Origin: CAURNT01 sp963539215
Lineage (GTDB): Bacteria; Fusobacteriota; Fusobacteriia; Fusobacteriales; Leptotrichiaceae
Length of the DNA stretch: 61,114 nt
Direction: 5' to 3'
Assembly (NCBI GenBank): GCA_963539215.1
Contig: CAUTJT010000009.1
Coordinates: 1 to 61,114, forward strand
The position numbers were made by a program, and so were the translations under genes. This document shows, one piece after another, positions 32,950 through 41,956 of the stretch. The notes beneath the pieces are model-generated. The model was not told the origin of the DNA. It worked only from the letters and a program-made list of their open reading frames with translations, and searched no databases. Within the stretch, counting starts at the first letter, position 1. Each line of letters opens with the position of its first letter.

Positions 32950-33351
32950 TTAACCTTTAATCTTTTTAAAGTTTTTACTATCTTCAGCTATTAATTTTAA
33001 TGTTTTAAGATCTGTATCTTCATCATTTCCAGCTATAGCAGATATAGCCCCCTCTATTAAAGGACAATCTGCAATTTCAACTTCAATTTCTCCTTTTAAT
33101 AATTCTTTAGCACCTAATGCTGCATTTATAGAACTTCCAAAATCAACTAATAATAATACCCCTTTGCCTCTATTAGCCTCTCTAATAGACTGTGCAACTA
33201 TTTCTGGTGTAGTTCCATAAGTATCATAATTTTTCCCTCCACCATTTAATATTTCAAAATCATCTTGTTTTAGTACTTCACAAAATTCTATAAATGCATC
33301 TGCCATAGAATTGCTATGACATACTAAAACTATACCAACTATTTCTTTCAT
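32950..33351 (-). CDS. EIIA(Man)/DhaM-like PTS phosphocarrier
   Basis: The 133-residue protein matches the mannose-type EIIA fold as used in DhaM, which passes PTS phosphate to dihydroxyacetone kinase. The phosphorylatable histidine is His12 in VLVCHSNSMADAF; the GTTPEIVAQSI and LLLVDFGSSINAALGAKE blocks follow the DhaM pattern. No dhaK or dhaL genes adjoin, so its partner is either elsewhere or different (a regulatory mannose-type EIIA). It lies between the SPOUT methylase gene and a membrane-protein gene. Confidence 0.8.
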   Translation of the reverse strand: MKEIVGIVLVCHSNSMADAFIEFCEVLKQDDFEILNGGGKNYDTYGTTPEIVAQSIREANRGKGVLLLVDFGSSINAALGAKELLKGEIEVEIADCPLIEGAISAIAGNDEDTDLKTLKLIAEDSKNFKKIKG

Positions 33352-33359
33352 TTTACCTC

Positions 33360-33923
33360 CTATTTTTCTCCAAATAGTCTATCTAAAATTATTGCTACTG
33401 CTGCTCTTACAGATAAATGATTATACCTCGTATTTAATCTAATAGGTTCTAATATATATGTAGACATATCCATAACTTCTTGTATTAATCCCCATCCTGT
33501 ACCAAATAACAGTAAATAAACCTCATCATCATTATATATTTTTTCACTTAATTCATTAAAACTCAAAGTATTAGGAAAAGTCTTAGCAGAAGTTGTTACA
33601 ATTTTAGGTTTTTTACCTGTCAATTCTTTTATTTTTTTTACACTTTCTTCTATACTTGAAGCTAATAAAGTATTTTCAAATGCTTCATTTCTATCTTTAT
33701 TAAAGTCTATTCCATCTCCTTCTTGCCAAAATCCAAGTATTCTAGCTGTTAGCTCTTGTTGAGCATCTACTGGAGTGATTATAAAATATTTAGATATATC
33801 ATAAGTTCTACAAGTTCTTGATATATCATGTATATCAAAATTTGTAACAGATGTTGCAACAACATCTCTATTTTTATTATACACTGGATAATGAACTAAT
33901 CCTAAAAATACTTTTTCTCTCAT
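33360..33923 (-). CDS. SPOUT-type RNA methyltransferase (COG4752-like)
   Basis: From the ATG at 33923 (AAGGTG 5 bases upstream) the product has 187 residues. The pattern FLGLVHYPVYNKN, TSVTNFDIHDISRTCRTY, the YFIITPVDAQQ segment and the C-terminal LLFGTGWGL and NHLSVRAAVAIILDRL fit the SPOUT knot methyltransferases of the uncharacterised COG4752 group often encoded next to trmD/rimM in Fusobacteria and Thermotogae. The substrate is unproved; tRNA is likely. It lies 13 bases after the CCA/Nudix gene. Confidence 0.75.
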   Translation of the reverse strand: MREKVFLGLVHYPVYNKNRDVVATSVTNFDIHDISRTCRTYDISKYFIITPVDAQQELTARILGFWQEGDGIDFNKDRNEAFENTLLASSIEESVKKIKELTGKKPKIVTTSAKTFPNTLSFNELSEKIYNDDEVYLLLFGTGWGLIQEVMDMSTYILEPIRLNTRYNHLSVRAAVAIILDRLFGEK

Positions 33924-33936
33924 TTTCACACCTTTC

Positions 33937-35658
33937 TTAAATGAATATATATAATCTTGCTTTTTGAAGAACTTCTCTTTGTGATGAATAAGTTATTATT
34001 CTTAAAGCTTCTTCATATCTACACCATTTATATTCACTTATTTCATCTTCATCTATCTTTACAAATTGATTTTTATCCTTAAGTCTTGATAAATAAAGTG
34101 TTACATATTTTAACTCACTTTGATTTGTTATATATGATATAGTCTCTGAAAATTTATCAGGTTCATAAAGATTTACAGATAATCCAGTTTCTTCTTTAGT
34201 TTCACGTATAGCAGTTTTTTGTCCATCTTCACCCTCTTCTATATGCCCTTTAGGAAATCCCCAATTTCCACTTATGATCTTAACTAACAAAAACTCAACT
34301 TCATTATTATCATTATATCTAAATACTATACTACCAAAAGATGAAACTTTTTTTATTTCTTTTCTATTTCCATATTTATTTATTATATATTTCAATATTT
34401 TTTCTTTTTTATTTTCTAATTTATTATCAGCTAATAAATCATATATCTCTTTTCTTATATATTCTTTAGTGTAACGTGAATCTAAATCTAAATTATGTAA
34501 ATCTACCATATTAATATCTAAATCATTTATATAAACTATATCTTCATTAAAATATATAGCTTGTATTTTACTCAATAATTCTAAAGTCATTTTAACATAC
34601 TCATTATAATTAGGTTTATGATATGTTATAAATGAAATTAAATTAAGTAATTTTGATATATTTGTATTACTTCTAAATTCAAATAACATTCTTTTTATAG
34701 AATGTATAGTATATTTTTTTTCTATTATATTGCTATAATAAATAAGATTTTTTATAAGAATCAAATCTACAATACTTACATCTAGTTTTTTTAAATTATT
34801 TTCAGCTATTACCATACTATTTAATATATAATCTTTATCCTCATATACTTTACCCAAATACAGAAATAATATAGCATAACCTATAGATCTTTCTTCATAA
34901 GCATTGTATTTACAATAAACTCTATAAGCATTTACTATATCTTCACATATTTTAGTTCCTAATTTTCTAGAAGTTAATTCAGGAATAAAATTAGATAAAA
35001 GATTATATTTAAGAATTTTATCTAAAGCTTTATATGAATATTTTTCAAAAAGTATTTTATTCATATATTTAGTAAAATTATTATTAGTAATTTTAATCTT
35101 TTTATTTTTAAACTCAGACATAGCTCTTTCACATTCTATATCTAGCTCAAAATTATATTTAGCCATTAAATGTAGTGCTCTTAATATTCTTAAATTATCT
35201 TCTTCAAATCTTAATGTAGCATCTCCTACAACTCTAATAACTCTATCTTCTAAGTCTTTTTGACCATCAAAAAGATCAATTATTCCGGAAGAAATATTAT
35301 AAGCTAAAGAATTAACAGTAAAATCCCTTCTTAATATATCCTCTTCTATAGTATCTACAAATTCTATATTTTTAGGATTCCTACCATCTAAAATTCCTTC
35401 TTCTTTTCTAAATCTAGCAATTTCTATACTTAGTCCATCTATAATTATTCCAACTATATTATATTTTTCTGAAATAACTTTTGGATTATATTCCCAAAGT
35501 ATATGTATCAAATCTTCCATAGGAATATTACTAGCTATATCATAATCATTAGGAACTTCACCTCTTAATATATCTCTTAAAGCTCCACCTACTAAGTAGG
35601 CCTGTCCATATTCATTTAATATGTTTAATATATATATAACCCTCTCATCTATATTCAT
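33937..35658 (-). CDS. CCA tRNA nucleotidyltransferase fused to Nudix hydrolase
   Basis: The 573-residue protein is a fusion. Residues 1 to about 420 are a class II CCA-adding/poly(A) polymerase-type nucleotidyltransferase: GGALRD at 24-29, DYD metal ligands at 38-40, RRDFTVNSLAYN near 110 and the RILRALHLMAKY helix. Residues about 437-573 are a complete Nudix hydrolase: WGFPKGHIEEGE leads into a perfect Nudix box (about 471-493, G-x5-E-x7-RETKEETGL). By family knowledge the first part repairs tRNA 3' ends and the second resembles Ap4A/nucleotide-cleaving Nudix enzymes. The joint is seamless with no stop or frameshift. It is encoded among tRNA/rRNA-modification genes. Confidence 0.9.
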   Translation of the reverse strand: MNIDERVIYILNILNEYGQAYLVGGALRDILRGEVPNDYDIASNIPMEDLIHILWEYNPKVISEKYNIVGIIIDGLSIEIARFRKEEGILDGRNPKNIEFVDTIEEDILRRDFTVNSLAYNISSGIIDLFDGQKDLEDRVIRVVGDATLRFEEDNLRILRALHLMAKYNFELDIECERAMSEFKNKKIKITNNNFTKYMNKILFEKYSYKALDKILKYNLLSNFIPELTSRKLGTKICEDIVNAYRVYCKYNAYEERSIGYAILFLYLGKVYEDKDYILNSMVIAENNLKKLDVSIVDLILIKNLIYYSNIIEKKYTIHSIKRMLFEFRSNTNISKLLNLISFITYHKPNYNEYVKMTLELLSKIQAIYFNEDIVYINDLDINMVDLHNLDLDSRYTKEYIRKEIYDLLADNKLENKKEKILKYIINKYGNRKEIKKVSSFGSIVFRYNDNNEVEFLLVKIISGNWGFPKGHIEEGEDGQKTAIRETKEETGLSVNLYEPDKFSETISYITNQSELKYVTLYLSRLKDKNQFVKIDEDEISEYKWCRYEEALRIITYSSQREVLQKARLYIFI

Positions 35659-35663
35659 GACAA

Positions 35664-36932
35664 CTACCTTTTCTTAAGTTTTATTATATAGAATCCATCT
35701 AAATATTTATTTTCATAAGATATTAAAGATCCACCAAATTTATCTTTTATAATTATCACATTATCAGGATATGTTACATCAACCACAGATAAATCTTTAT
35801 ATTTATCTAAGAAATATTCTATATTATTTGTATTTTCATTATCTAAGATAGTACATGTACTATATACCATCTCCCCACCTTTTTTTAATAATTTATATAC
35901 ATTATCAAATATCTTTTTTTGTAATCTCTTTATTTCTTTTATATCTTTTGGCTCTATATTATATATTTTTTCTGGTTTTTTAGTTAAAACTCCCAAGCCT
36001 GAACAAGGAAGGTCTAATAATATTTTATCATAAATTCCTTTATCAAAACTTCTTGCGTCTGCTTGATAAACTTCAAAATTTTCATATTTATCTTCATATT
36101 TTTTTAGCTCTTTAACCTTATAATCATGTATATCTGTAGCAACCAACTTCTTAGGATTATACTTATCTAATATTGCTAAACTTTTACCTCCCGGGGCTGC
36201 AGCTACATCATAAACCTCATCATTAGAATTAGGATTTAAAGCATAAACAACAAGATTAGATGATCCATCTTGTATATATATATCCCCATTAATGTATTCC
36301 AAAGTCTTTAATATATTATTATTAGATAAATAATATACATCATTAACTTCAAATAATATTTCTGTATCAATATTTTTAAGTAAATTTCTAAAACTATCAT
36401 AACTAATATTATTATGATTAACTCTTACGGAAAAATAACTTCTTTTTTTATATCTTTTAAGAACATCTATATATTTATCTTCGCCAAATTGAATTTTAAC
36501 TTTATCCACAAACCATTGTGGATAAGATAATTTAATTGAGATTTTAGCATCATTATATATTTTTTCTTTTTGAGTTATAAAGTTTCTCAAAAATGAATTT
36601 ACAAACTTTGCTTGAAACTCATTAATATCTTTAGCTATTTCCACAGCTTCATAAACTATACCATTATAGTCATTATCTTTATTAATTATTTGTGCTATAC
36701 TAACTCTTAAAATATTTTTTATATATTTTTTAGGAGATTTAGCAAGTTTTTCTATAACATAATCTATATAAATATAATTTTTCAAAACCATATTTAACAT
36801 ATTATTTATAAAAGCTTTTTCAGATTTTGAATAGGCTTTATTATCAAATAATCTATTAAGCTCTATATTACTATACTTTCCTTCATCTATAACTAAACTA
36901 ATTAAATCAATTAGATCTTTTTTTATATTCAT
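35664..36932 (-). CDS. rsmB: 16S rRNA (cytosine967-C5)-methyltransferase
   Basis: RsmB methylates C967 of 16S rRNA using SAM. The 422-residue protein has an N-terminal NusB-like helical domain (about 1-140) and a C-terminal RNA m5C methyltransferase: YDVAAAPGGKSLAIL near 245, DLPCSGLGVL near 312 and STCTI near 365 supply the SAM site and the two cysteines used in catalysis. Length is typical. GGAGAATATAG precedes the ATG, which lies within the end of the preceding membrane-protein gene (26-base overlap). Confidence 0.94.
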   Translation of the reverse strand: MNIKKDLIDLISLVIDEGKYSNIELNRLFDNKAYSKSEKAFINNMLNMVLKNYIYIDYVIEKLAKSPKKYIKNILRVSIAQIINKDNDYNGIVYEAVEIAKDINEFQAKFVNSFLRNFITQKEKIYNDAKISIKLSYPQWFVDKVKIQFGEDKYIDVLKRYKKRSYFSVRVNHNNISYDSFRNLLKNIDTEILFEVNDVYYLSNNNILKTLEYINGDIYIQDGSSNLVVYALNPNSNDEVYDVAAAPGGKSLAILDKYNPKKLVATDIHDYKVKELKKYEDKYENFEVYQADARSFDKGIYDKILLDLPCSGLGVLTKKPEKIYNIEPKDIKEIKRLQKKIFDNVYKLLKKGGEMVYSTCTILDNENTNNIEYFLDKYKDLSVVDVTYPDNVIIIKDKFGGSLISYENKYLDGFYIIKLKKR

Positions 36933-37437
36933 CTATATTCTCCAATACTCTCATTAATAAAATCGACAAAATATATACATAAGGAATAAGTGAACTTATA
37001 ACTTCTAAATATAACATGATGGAAGAAATAATTAATAATACTCCAATTATAATATATCTATATTTTTTCATATCAATTAATGTATAAAGTAACACTATAG
37101 TTGAGATAATATATGCTAACCTAGGTATAAATATTACAAAAGATATTAAATAGGAATTAGCAACTGCATCTTGCATATAATCTGAAGAATTTAAAGCTGC
37201 TTCAAATAAGAAAGCAGTAAAACTAGAAACTGTTAATAACATATATTTTTTTTTATCTAACAATTCTATTTTCATCATTAACTTAGTTATAAAACTAACT
37301 GTAACATACATGAATAATAGAGATGATATAAGTATAACAATATTTGGTACAGGTGAGTTTATAACATATATGTATTGTATACATAACATAATATCTAAAG
37401 TATTTTTTAAAATTTTTAATAAGCTATATTTATTCAT
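36907..37437 (-). CDS. Membrane protein, function unknown
   Basis: The 176-residue protein has about five membrane helices and few charged residues apart from its termini. No recognisable family motif. It overlaps both the TPR protein gene (8 bases) and rsmB (26 bases), so it is translated as part of the mnmA unit. GGGGAAATAAGTT provides a weak ribosome site. Confidence 0.55.
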   Translation of the reverse strand: MNKYSLLKILKNTLDIMLCIQYIYVINSPVPNIVILISSLLFMYVTVSFITKLMMKIELLDKKKYMLLTVSSFTAFLFEAALNSSDYMQDAVANSYLISFVIFIPRLAYIISTIVLLYTLIDMKKYRYIIIGVLLIISSIMLYLEVISSLIPYVYILSILLMRVLENIDEYKKRSN

Positions 37438-39220
37438 AACTTATTTCCCCTTCAAAAACTTCCTTTATCATCATAAGTATTTCTCTATTATTATTTGATG
37501 CAGCATTCAATTCATAAAGTTCTGTTCTAAATCTTTCATAACATTTAATATTATATATATTCATAAATTTAACTATAGATAATGCAGTTAGAACTCCTTC
37601 TTCATTTTTACATGATTTTAAACTATATTCTAACAACCATAACATAGTCCACTTTCTGTATTTATTATATCCATCAAAGTTCATGAATAACATTAATCTA
37701 AACATTGCAGAAACAATATCTTCTGTGCTAACATACTTACTTTTAGTAAGAACTATATTATACAATTTATTAAATTCTTCTAATACTTCTGTAACAAAAC
37801 TTCCATCAATATTTTCTATTTTCTTTTCTACAATAGTTTCTAAACTATCAGTGCTACATTTATATCTATACAACTCAACATAATATCCATCTTCATTTTT
37901 TTTAAGAGTTCCTGATATTACATATTTTAATTTTTTATTATCCTTAGCTATTTTTCTTAAAAACTCTATATCATAGACTCCTATTTTATCAACTAATTTT
38001 AATTTATTTTTCATATATGTAACTTGGAATTTAATATCTGTAACTCTGTAAATTTTTTCTAATATAATTAAAGGTACAACATATAGCATATTGGCTAAAT
38101 TTATAGGTAAGTCCATATCTTTTTCAAGAGTAATCGGAAGATACATTATACTTCTTTCTTCATCTTTTTTTACTTCTATTTTAGGATTTCTATTCAATAC
38201 ATAATAATACAAAGGATGTAATATATTAGAATATGAAACATCTTTTGGCATTGATTTATTTATTTTTTCTTTATATTCTTCAGGTTTTTCATTTGTATAT
38301 TTTAACCATAAGAAATCATTTTCATATCTATATATTAATTCCAATGAATTTCTATCATATATTTTACTTTCATACATTGTATTTAACAATTCTAATCCAG
38401 CTTTATAATTTAAAGTAAGATAATAATACTCAAGAATTATATTTGCAAATACTGAACGTTTATTTTCTAATTCAAAATTTATTAAAATATAATTTTCAAA
38501 AATTTCAAATTGATTATAGTTAAATAAAATACGAGATATTTCTATCAATACATCCAAATTGTTATTACTATGATTTATAGCTCTAATTATATATTCATTG
38601 GCTTTAACATAATTTTGATTTTTATATTCAATAAGTGCAAAATCAATAGGTAATCTATATGCCGTCGATATATTTGTAACTATTTCTTTAATTGTTTCTC
38701 TTTCTTCTAAATTTTTATTTAAAAATAATTTATAAAACTCTTCCATAAGTTTTGAACTATTTGGAAATTTATATATACCATCTATTACAGCATCTTCATA
38801 TTCTACATTATTTGACATTTTTTCATATGATTTAGCATAATAATAGCATAAATCTGGACTTAATTCAGATCCATCTTCTTTATATTTTTCAAATAGAGTT
38901 ATAACCTCATCATAAGCACCTGAATTATAATATATCTCAACTAAAATCTCTGTTGATCTTAAAGATTCAAAATCACTTTCTCTAAATCTTAAACTATACT
39001 CCAATATTTCCTTATATATATTATAATTTAAAGCTTCAACTAATAATGTATATACTATTTCATTATTATCTCTATTTTCATTTAATTGAGGTTTAAGAAA
39101 TTTTTTTATCCATTGTTCTTGATATACTTCTACTTCTTCATTTAACTTTTCATCATAAACCTTTATTTTAGTTTTTTCTTGTACTTCATCATTTTTATTT
39201 TTAAATATATTCCAGAACAT
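37430..39220 (-). CDS. Large TPR-like cytoplasmic protein, function unknown
   Basis: The 596-residue protein has no signal peptide or membrane helix. Residues about 50-300 look like helical repeats of the tetratricopeptide type (for example LVEIYYNSGAYDEVITLFEKY and CYYYAKSYEKMSNN), followed by a mixed alpha/beta region (about 350-480) and a helical C-terminus. I do not recognise a named family. The RBS GGGAGGAAATATA is strong. It follows mnmA by 15 bases in the same unit. TPR regions bind proteins, so a scaffold role is plausible. Confidence 0.62.
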   Translation of the reverse strand: MFWNIFKNKNDEVQEKTKIKVYDEKLNEEVEVYQEQWIKKFLKPQLNENRDNNEIVYTLLVEALNYNIYKEILEYSLRFRESDFESLRSTEILVEIYYNSGAYDEVITLFEKYKEDGSELSPDLCYYYAKSYEKMSNNVEYEDAVIDGIYKFPNSSKLMEEFYKLFLNKNLEERETIKEIVTNISTAYRLPIDFALIEYKNQNYVKANEYIIRAINHSNNNLDVLIEISRILFNYNQFEIFENYILINFELENKRSVFANIILEYYYLTLNYKAGLELLNTMYESKIYDRNSLELIYRYENDFLWLKYTNEKPEEYKEKINKSMPKDVSYSNILHPLYYYVLNRNPKIEVKKDEERSIMYLPITLEKDMDLPINLANMLYVVPLIILEKIYRVTDIKFQVTYMKNKLKLVDKIGVYDIEFLRKIAKDNKKLKYVISGTLKKNEDGYYVELYRYKCSTDSLETIVEKKIENIDGSFVTEVLEEFNKLYNIVLTKSKYVSTEDIVSAMFRLMLFMNFDGYNKYRKWTMLWLLEYSLKSCKNEEGVLTALSIVKFMNIYNIKCYERFRTELYELNAASNNNREILMMIKEVFEGEISYE

Positions 39221-39235
39221 TATATTTCCTCCCGT

Positions 39236-40315
39236 TTATTTTATAACCTTATCTATTGTACCTCCACCAAGACAAATATCCCCTTTATATATAACAGCTA
39301 TTTGTCCTAAAGTTACCGCTCTTTGTGGTTCCTCAAAATCTATTCTATACTCATCATCATTAATTTTAGTGATAATTCCCTTAACATCTTTTTGTCTATA
39401 TCTAAATTTAACTCCACATTCAAAAGGAAATTCTATTAGGTTTATGAAATTAAAATTATTAGCTATTAATGCTTTTGAATAAAGTAATTTATCATCACCT
39501 TGAGCTACAATTAATTCATTTGTTTCAAGTTTCTTATCAACAACAAAGTATGGTTCACCTGTACCGTCTTTTGAATTACCTAATCCTATACCCTTTCTTT
39601 GCCCTATAGTATAATACATTAATCCATTATGAGTACCTAATTTTTTACCATCTATATCTACTATGTCTCCTTTTTGTGCAGGTAAATATTTACTTAAAAA
39701 TTCATTGAAATTTCTTTCACCTATAAAACATATACCTGTAGAATCTTTCTTGTTTGCCGTTTTCAAATCATATTTTTGGGCAATTTCTCTTATTTCACTT
39801 TTTTGATATTCTCCTAAAGGAAATAATACTTTTTCTAATTGTTTTTGTGTTAAACCGCTTAAAAAATATGTTTGATCTTTATTATCATCTACTCCTTTTA
39901 ACATTATTTTTTGTCCATTTTCATCTTCTATAAGTCTCGCATAATGCCCAGTAGCTATATAATCTGCTCCTAATTTTTCAGCATATTCCAAAAATGCTTT
40001 AAACTTAATTTCTTTATTACACATAACATCAGGATTAGGCGTTCTTGCAAGTCTATATTCTGATAAAAAATACTGAAATACTCTCTCCCAATATTCTTTA
40101 ACAAAATTAATAGAATAATAAGGGATATTTAGTTGCTCTGCAACTGCAACAACATCTTTATAGTCCTCATCTGCCATACAAACTCCATTTTCGTCTTCCT
40201 CATCCCAATTTTTCATGAAAACTCCTATAACTTCGTATCCTTGTTCTTTTAATAATACGGCAGCAACCGATGAATCTACACCCCCTGACATTCCTAAAAC
40301 AACTCTTTTTTTCAT
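39236..40315 (-). CDS. mnmA: tRNA-specific 2-thiouridylase
   Basis: MnmA installs the 2-thio group on U34 of Lys, Glu and Gln tRNAs. The 359-residue protein has the PP-loop GMSGGVDSS at 8-16, the catalytic Cys99 in NPDVMCNKEIKF and its partner Cys196 in STGICFIGERNF, plus GQRKGIGLG. Length is typical. First gene of a long RNA-modification unit, with a promoter 38 bases upstream that matches the DUF1858 promoter. Confidence 0.97.
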   Translation of the reverse strand: MKKRVVLGMSGGVDSSVAAVLLKEQGYEVIGVFMKNWDEEDENGVCMADEDYKDVVAVAEQLNIPYYSINFVKEYWERVFQYFLSEYRLARTPNPDVMCNKEIKFKAFLEYAEKLGADYIATGHYARLIEDENGQKIMLKGVDDNKDQTYFLSGLTQKQLEKVLFPLGEYQKSEIREIAQKYDLKTANKKDSTGICFIGERNFNEFLSKYLPAQKGDIVDIDGKKLGTHNGLMYYTIGQRKGIGLGNSKDGTGEPYFVVDKKLETNELIVAQGDDKLLYSKALIANNFNFINLIEFPFECGVKFRYRQKDVKGIITKINDDEYRIDFEEPQRAVTLGQIAVIYKGDICLGGGTIDKVIK

Positions 40316-40352
40316 ATTTATTCCAACTTTCTATTTTTTTCAAATTATTTAT

Positions 40353-40381
40353 ATTATACAACTTTTTTCATTTTTTTTCTA
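40353..40381 (-). promoter_or_regulatory. Promoter of the mnmA unit
   Basis: Minus strand TAGAAA (40376-40381), 17-base spacer, TATAAT (40353-40358), preceded by AGTTG. Nearly the same sequence drives the DUF1858-glmM unit at 27651. Confidence 0.7.
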
Positions 40382-40394
40382 GTATAAGATTAAG

Positions 40395-40417
40395 AAAAAA
40401 GCACCCTAAGGCGCCTT
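40395..40417 (-). terminator. Terminator after dus
   Basis: Minus-strand stem AAGGCGCC/GGTGCTTT with two G-T pairs and a TTAG loop (40398-40417), followed by TTTTTT. It begins at the last base of the dus region and precedes the mnmA promoter. Confidence 0.78.
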
Positions 40418-41338
40418 CTATTTTAACTCATTTAAATTATGTATCAACTCTTCGTAATCATTTAAAATTAATAAATTTTCATGATGATAATTTTTTTTAG
40501 TTTTTTCTAAATAATAATTTATAAACTTACGAATTTCAGGATTAAATATAGGGTTATCCTCTTTAAATAAATTTATATATTCTATTAATCCATCTATTCT
40601 TTTAACATCATCTATTATTTCAAAATCACTACCATTAATATAGTTTTTTATTTGATTAACAAGCCATGGATTACCCAATACTCCTCTTGCCAGCATAATT
40701 CCATCTACTCCACTAAATTTAATTTTATCTACAGCATCTTCTAAACTGAATATATCTCCATTTCCTATAACCGGTATAGAAATATTATCTTTAACTTCTT
40801 TTATATATTCCCAATTTGCCATTCCAGAATATAATTCACTTCTAGTTCTTCCGTGTACTGTAATATGATCACATTTCAATTCTTGAGCTATTTTTGCTAT
40901 TTCTAAATGTTTATCAGCCTCTTCATATCCAAGCCTTATTTTTAAAGAAATTTTTGTTTCAGGTTTTAAAACTTCTCTAAGAGAATATAAAATACGTTTT
41001 ATCTTATCTGGATCTTTTAAAAGAGTTGCTCCACTTCCATTACTAACTATTTTTTTCATAGGACAACCACAATTTAAATTAATATGATTTGCCCCTAAAT
41101 TTTCCACATACTTCGCACAATTATTTAAACGTTCAATATCTTCTCCAAATATTTGAACTACATTTCCTGAACGTAACTTTAATATTTTAGGAACTTCTTT
41201 AATGTTATACATAGCTAAATTATTTGAACTTATCATTTCTGTAAAAATTAAATCAGGTCCAAATTTCTCCATATATCTTCTAAAAGAATAATCACTTACA
41301 CCAGCCATTGGAGCTATATATATTTTTTTATTATTCAT
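40418..41338 (-). CDS. dus: tRNA-dihydrouridine synthase
   Basis: An FMN enzyme that reduces uridine to dihydrouridine in tRNA. The 306-residue TIM-barrel protein has APMAGVSDYSFR at 9-20, the signature NLNCGCPMKKIV with catalytic Cys92, the KIRLGYE substrate segment, VHGRTRSELY and the phosphate-binding GNGDIFS and GVDGIMLARG motifs. It is most like the DusB group, but the target position cannot be told. The start overlaps the end of tpx by 8 bases. Confidence 0.95.
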   Translation of the reverse strand: MNNKKIYIAPMAGVSDYSFRRYMEKFGPDLIFTEMISSNNLAMYNIKEVPKILKLRSGNVVQIFGEDIERLNNCAKYVENLGANHINLNCGCPMKKIVSNGSGATLLKDPDKIKRILYSLREVLKPETKISLKIRLGYEEADKHLEIAKIAQELKCDHITVHGRTRSELYSGMANWEYIKEVKDNISIPVIGNGDIFSLEDAVDKIKFSGVDGIMLARGVLGNPWLVNQIKNYINGSDFEIIDDVKRIDGLIEYINLFKEDNPIFNPEIRKFINYYLEKTKKNYHHENLLILNDYEELIHNLNELK

Positions 41339-41834
41339 TTATAACTTTCTTAACAACTTTAAGTGCAGCTTCATAATTTAATTCAGTTTTTATTTCACTT
41401 ACAACTTCTTTATATATTATTTGACCTTTTTTATCAATTATAAATACCGCTCTTGCTAATAATCTCAATTCTTTCAATAACATTCCATAACTATTTGCAA
41501 ACTCTAAATCTCTATGATCTGATAAAGTAACAGCGTTATTAATTCCATTTGCACCACAATATCTACCTAAAGCAAAAGGTAAATCATTTGATATAGTAAT
41601 TACAGAAACTTCATCATATTTAGAAAGTTCATTATTAAATTTAGCAGCTTGCATAGCACATATACCTGTATCAATTGATGGAAAAGATGTAAGAACTATT
41701 ACCTTACCTAAAAATTCCTTTAAACTCACTTCTTCTAAATTTTTATTTATAGCCTTAAATAAAGGAGCCATTTCTCCTACTTTAACTTCATTTCCAACTA
41801 ATGTTAAAGGATTTCCACCCATAGTAATTTTCAT
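41331..41834 (-). CDS. tpx: Thiol peroxidase
   Basis: Tpx is a thioredoxin-dependent atypical 2-Cys peroxiredoxin that reduces hydrogen and alkyl peroxides. The 167-residue protein starts with the typical GGNPLTLVG, has the peroxidatic Cys59 in FPSIDTGIC and the resolving Cys93 in GRYCGANGI. Gly-Ile replaces the more usual Pro-Val just before Cys59, a mild variation. It shares an intergenic region with the divergent cutC gene and precedes dus. Confidence 0.95.
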   Translation of the reverse strand: MKITMGGNPLTLVGNEVKVGEMAPLFKAINKNLEEVSLKEFLGKVIVLTSFPSIDTGICAMQAAKFNNELSKYDEVSVITISNDLPFALGRYCGANGINNAVTLSDHRDLEFANSYGMLLKELRLLARAVFIIDKKGQIIYKEVVSEIKTELNYEAALKVVKKVINE

Positions 41835-41864
41835 TTTTTACCTCCAATATTATTTTATGTAAAA

Positions 41865-41893
41865 ATTATACTACATTAATTTTTTTATTACAA
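41865..41893 (-). promoter_or_regulatory. Promoter of tpx-dus
   Basis: Minus strand TTGTAA (41888-41893), 17-base spacer, TATAAT (41865-41870). It lies back to back with the cutC promoter 7 bases to the right. A short dyad (ATGTA...TACAT) flanks the -10. Confidence 0.7.
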
Positions 41894-41899
41894 CTTAAT

Positions 41900-41928
41900 T
41901 TGTTATTAAAAATAAAATATTGTATAAT
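41900..41928 (+). promoter_or_regulatory. Promoter of cutC-tetR
   Basis: Plus strand TTGTTA (41900-41905), 17-base spacer, TATAAT (41923-41928), preceded by TTG. Confidence 0.7.
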
Positions 41929-41956
41929 CTAAATATATTTATTTGGAGATGATAAT

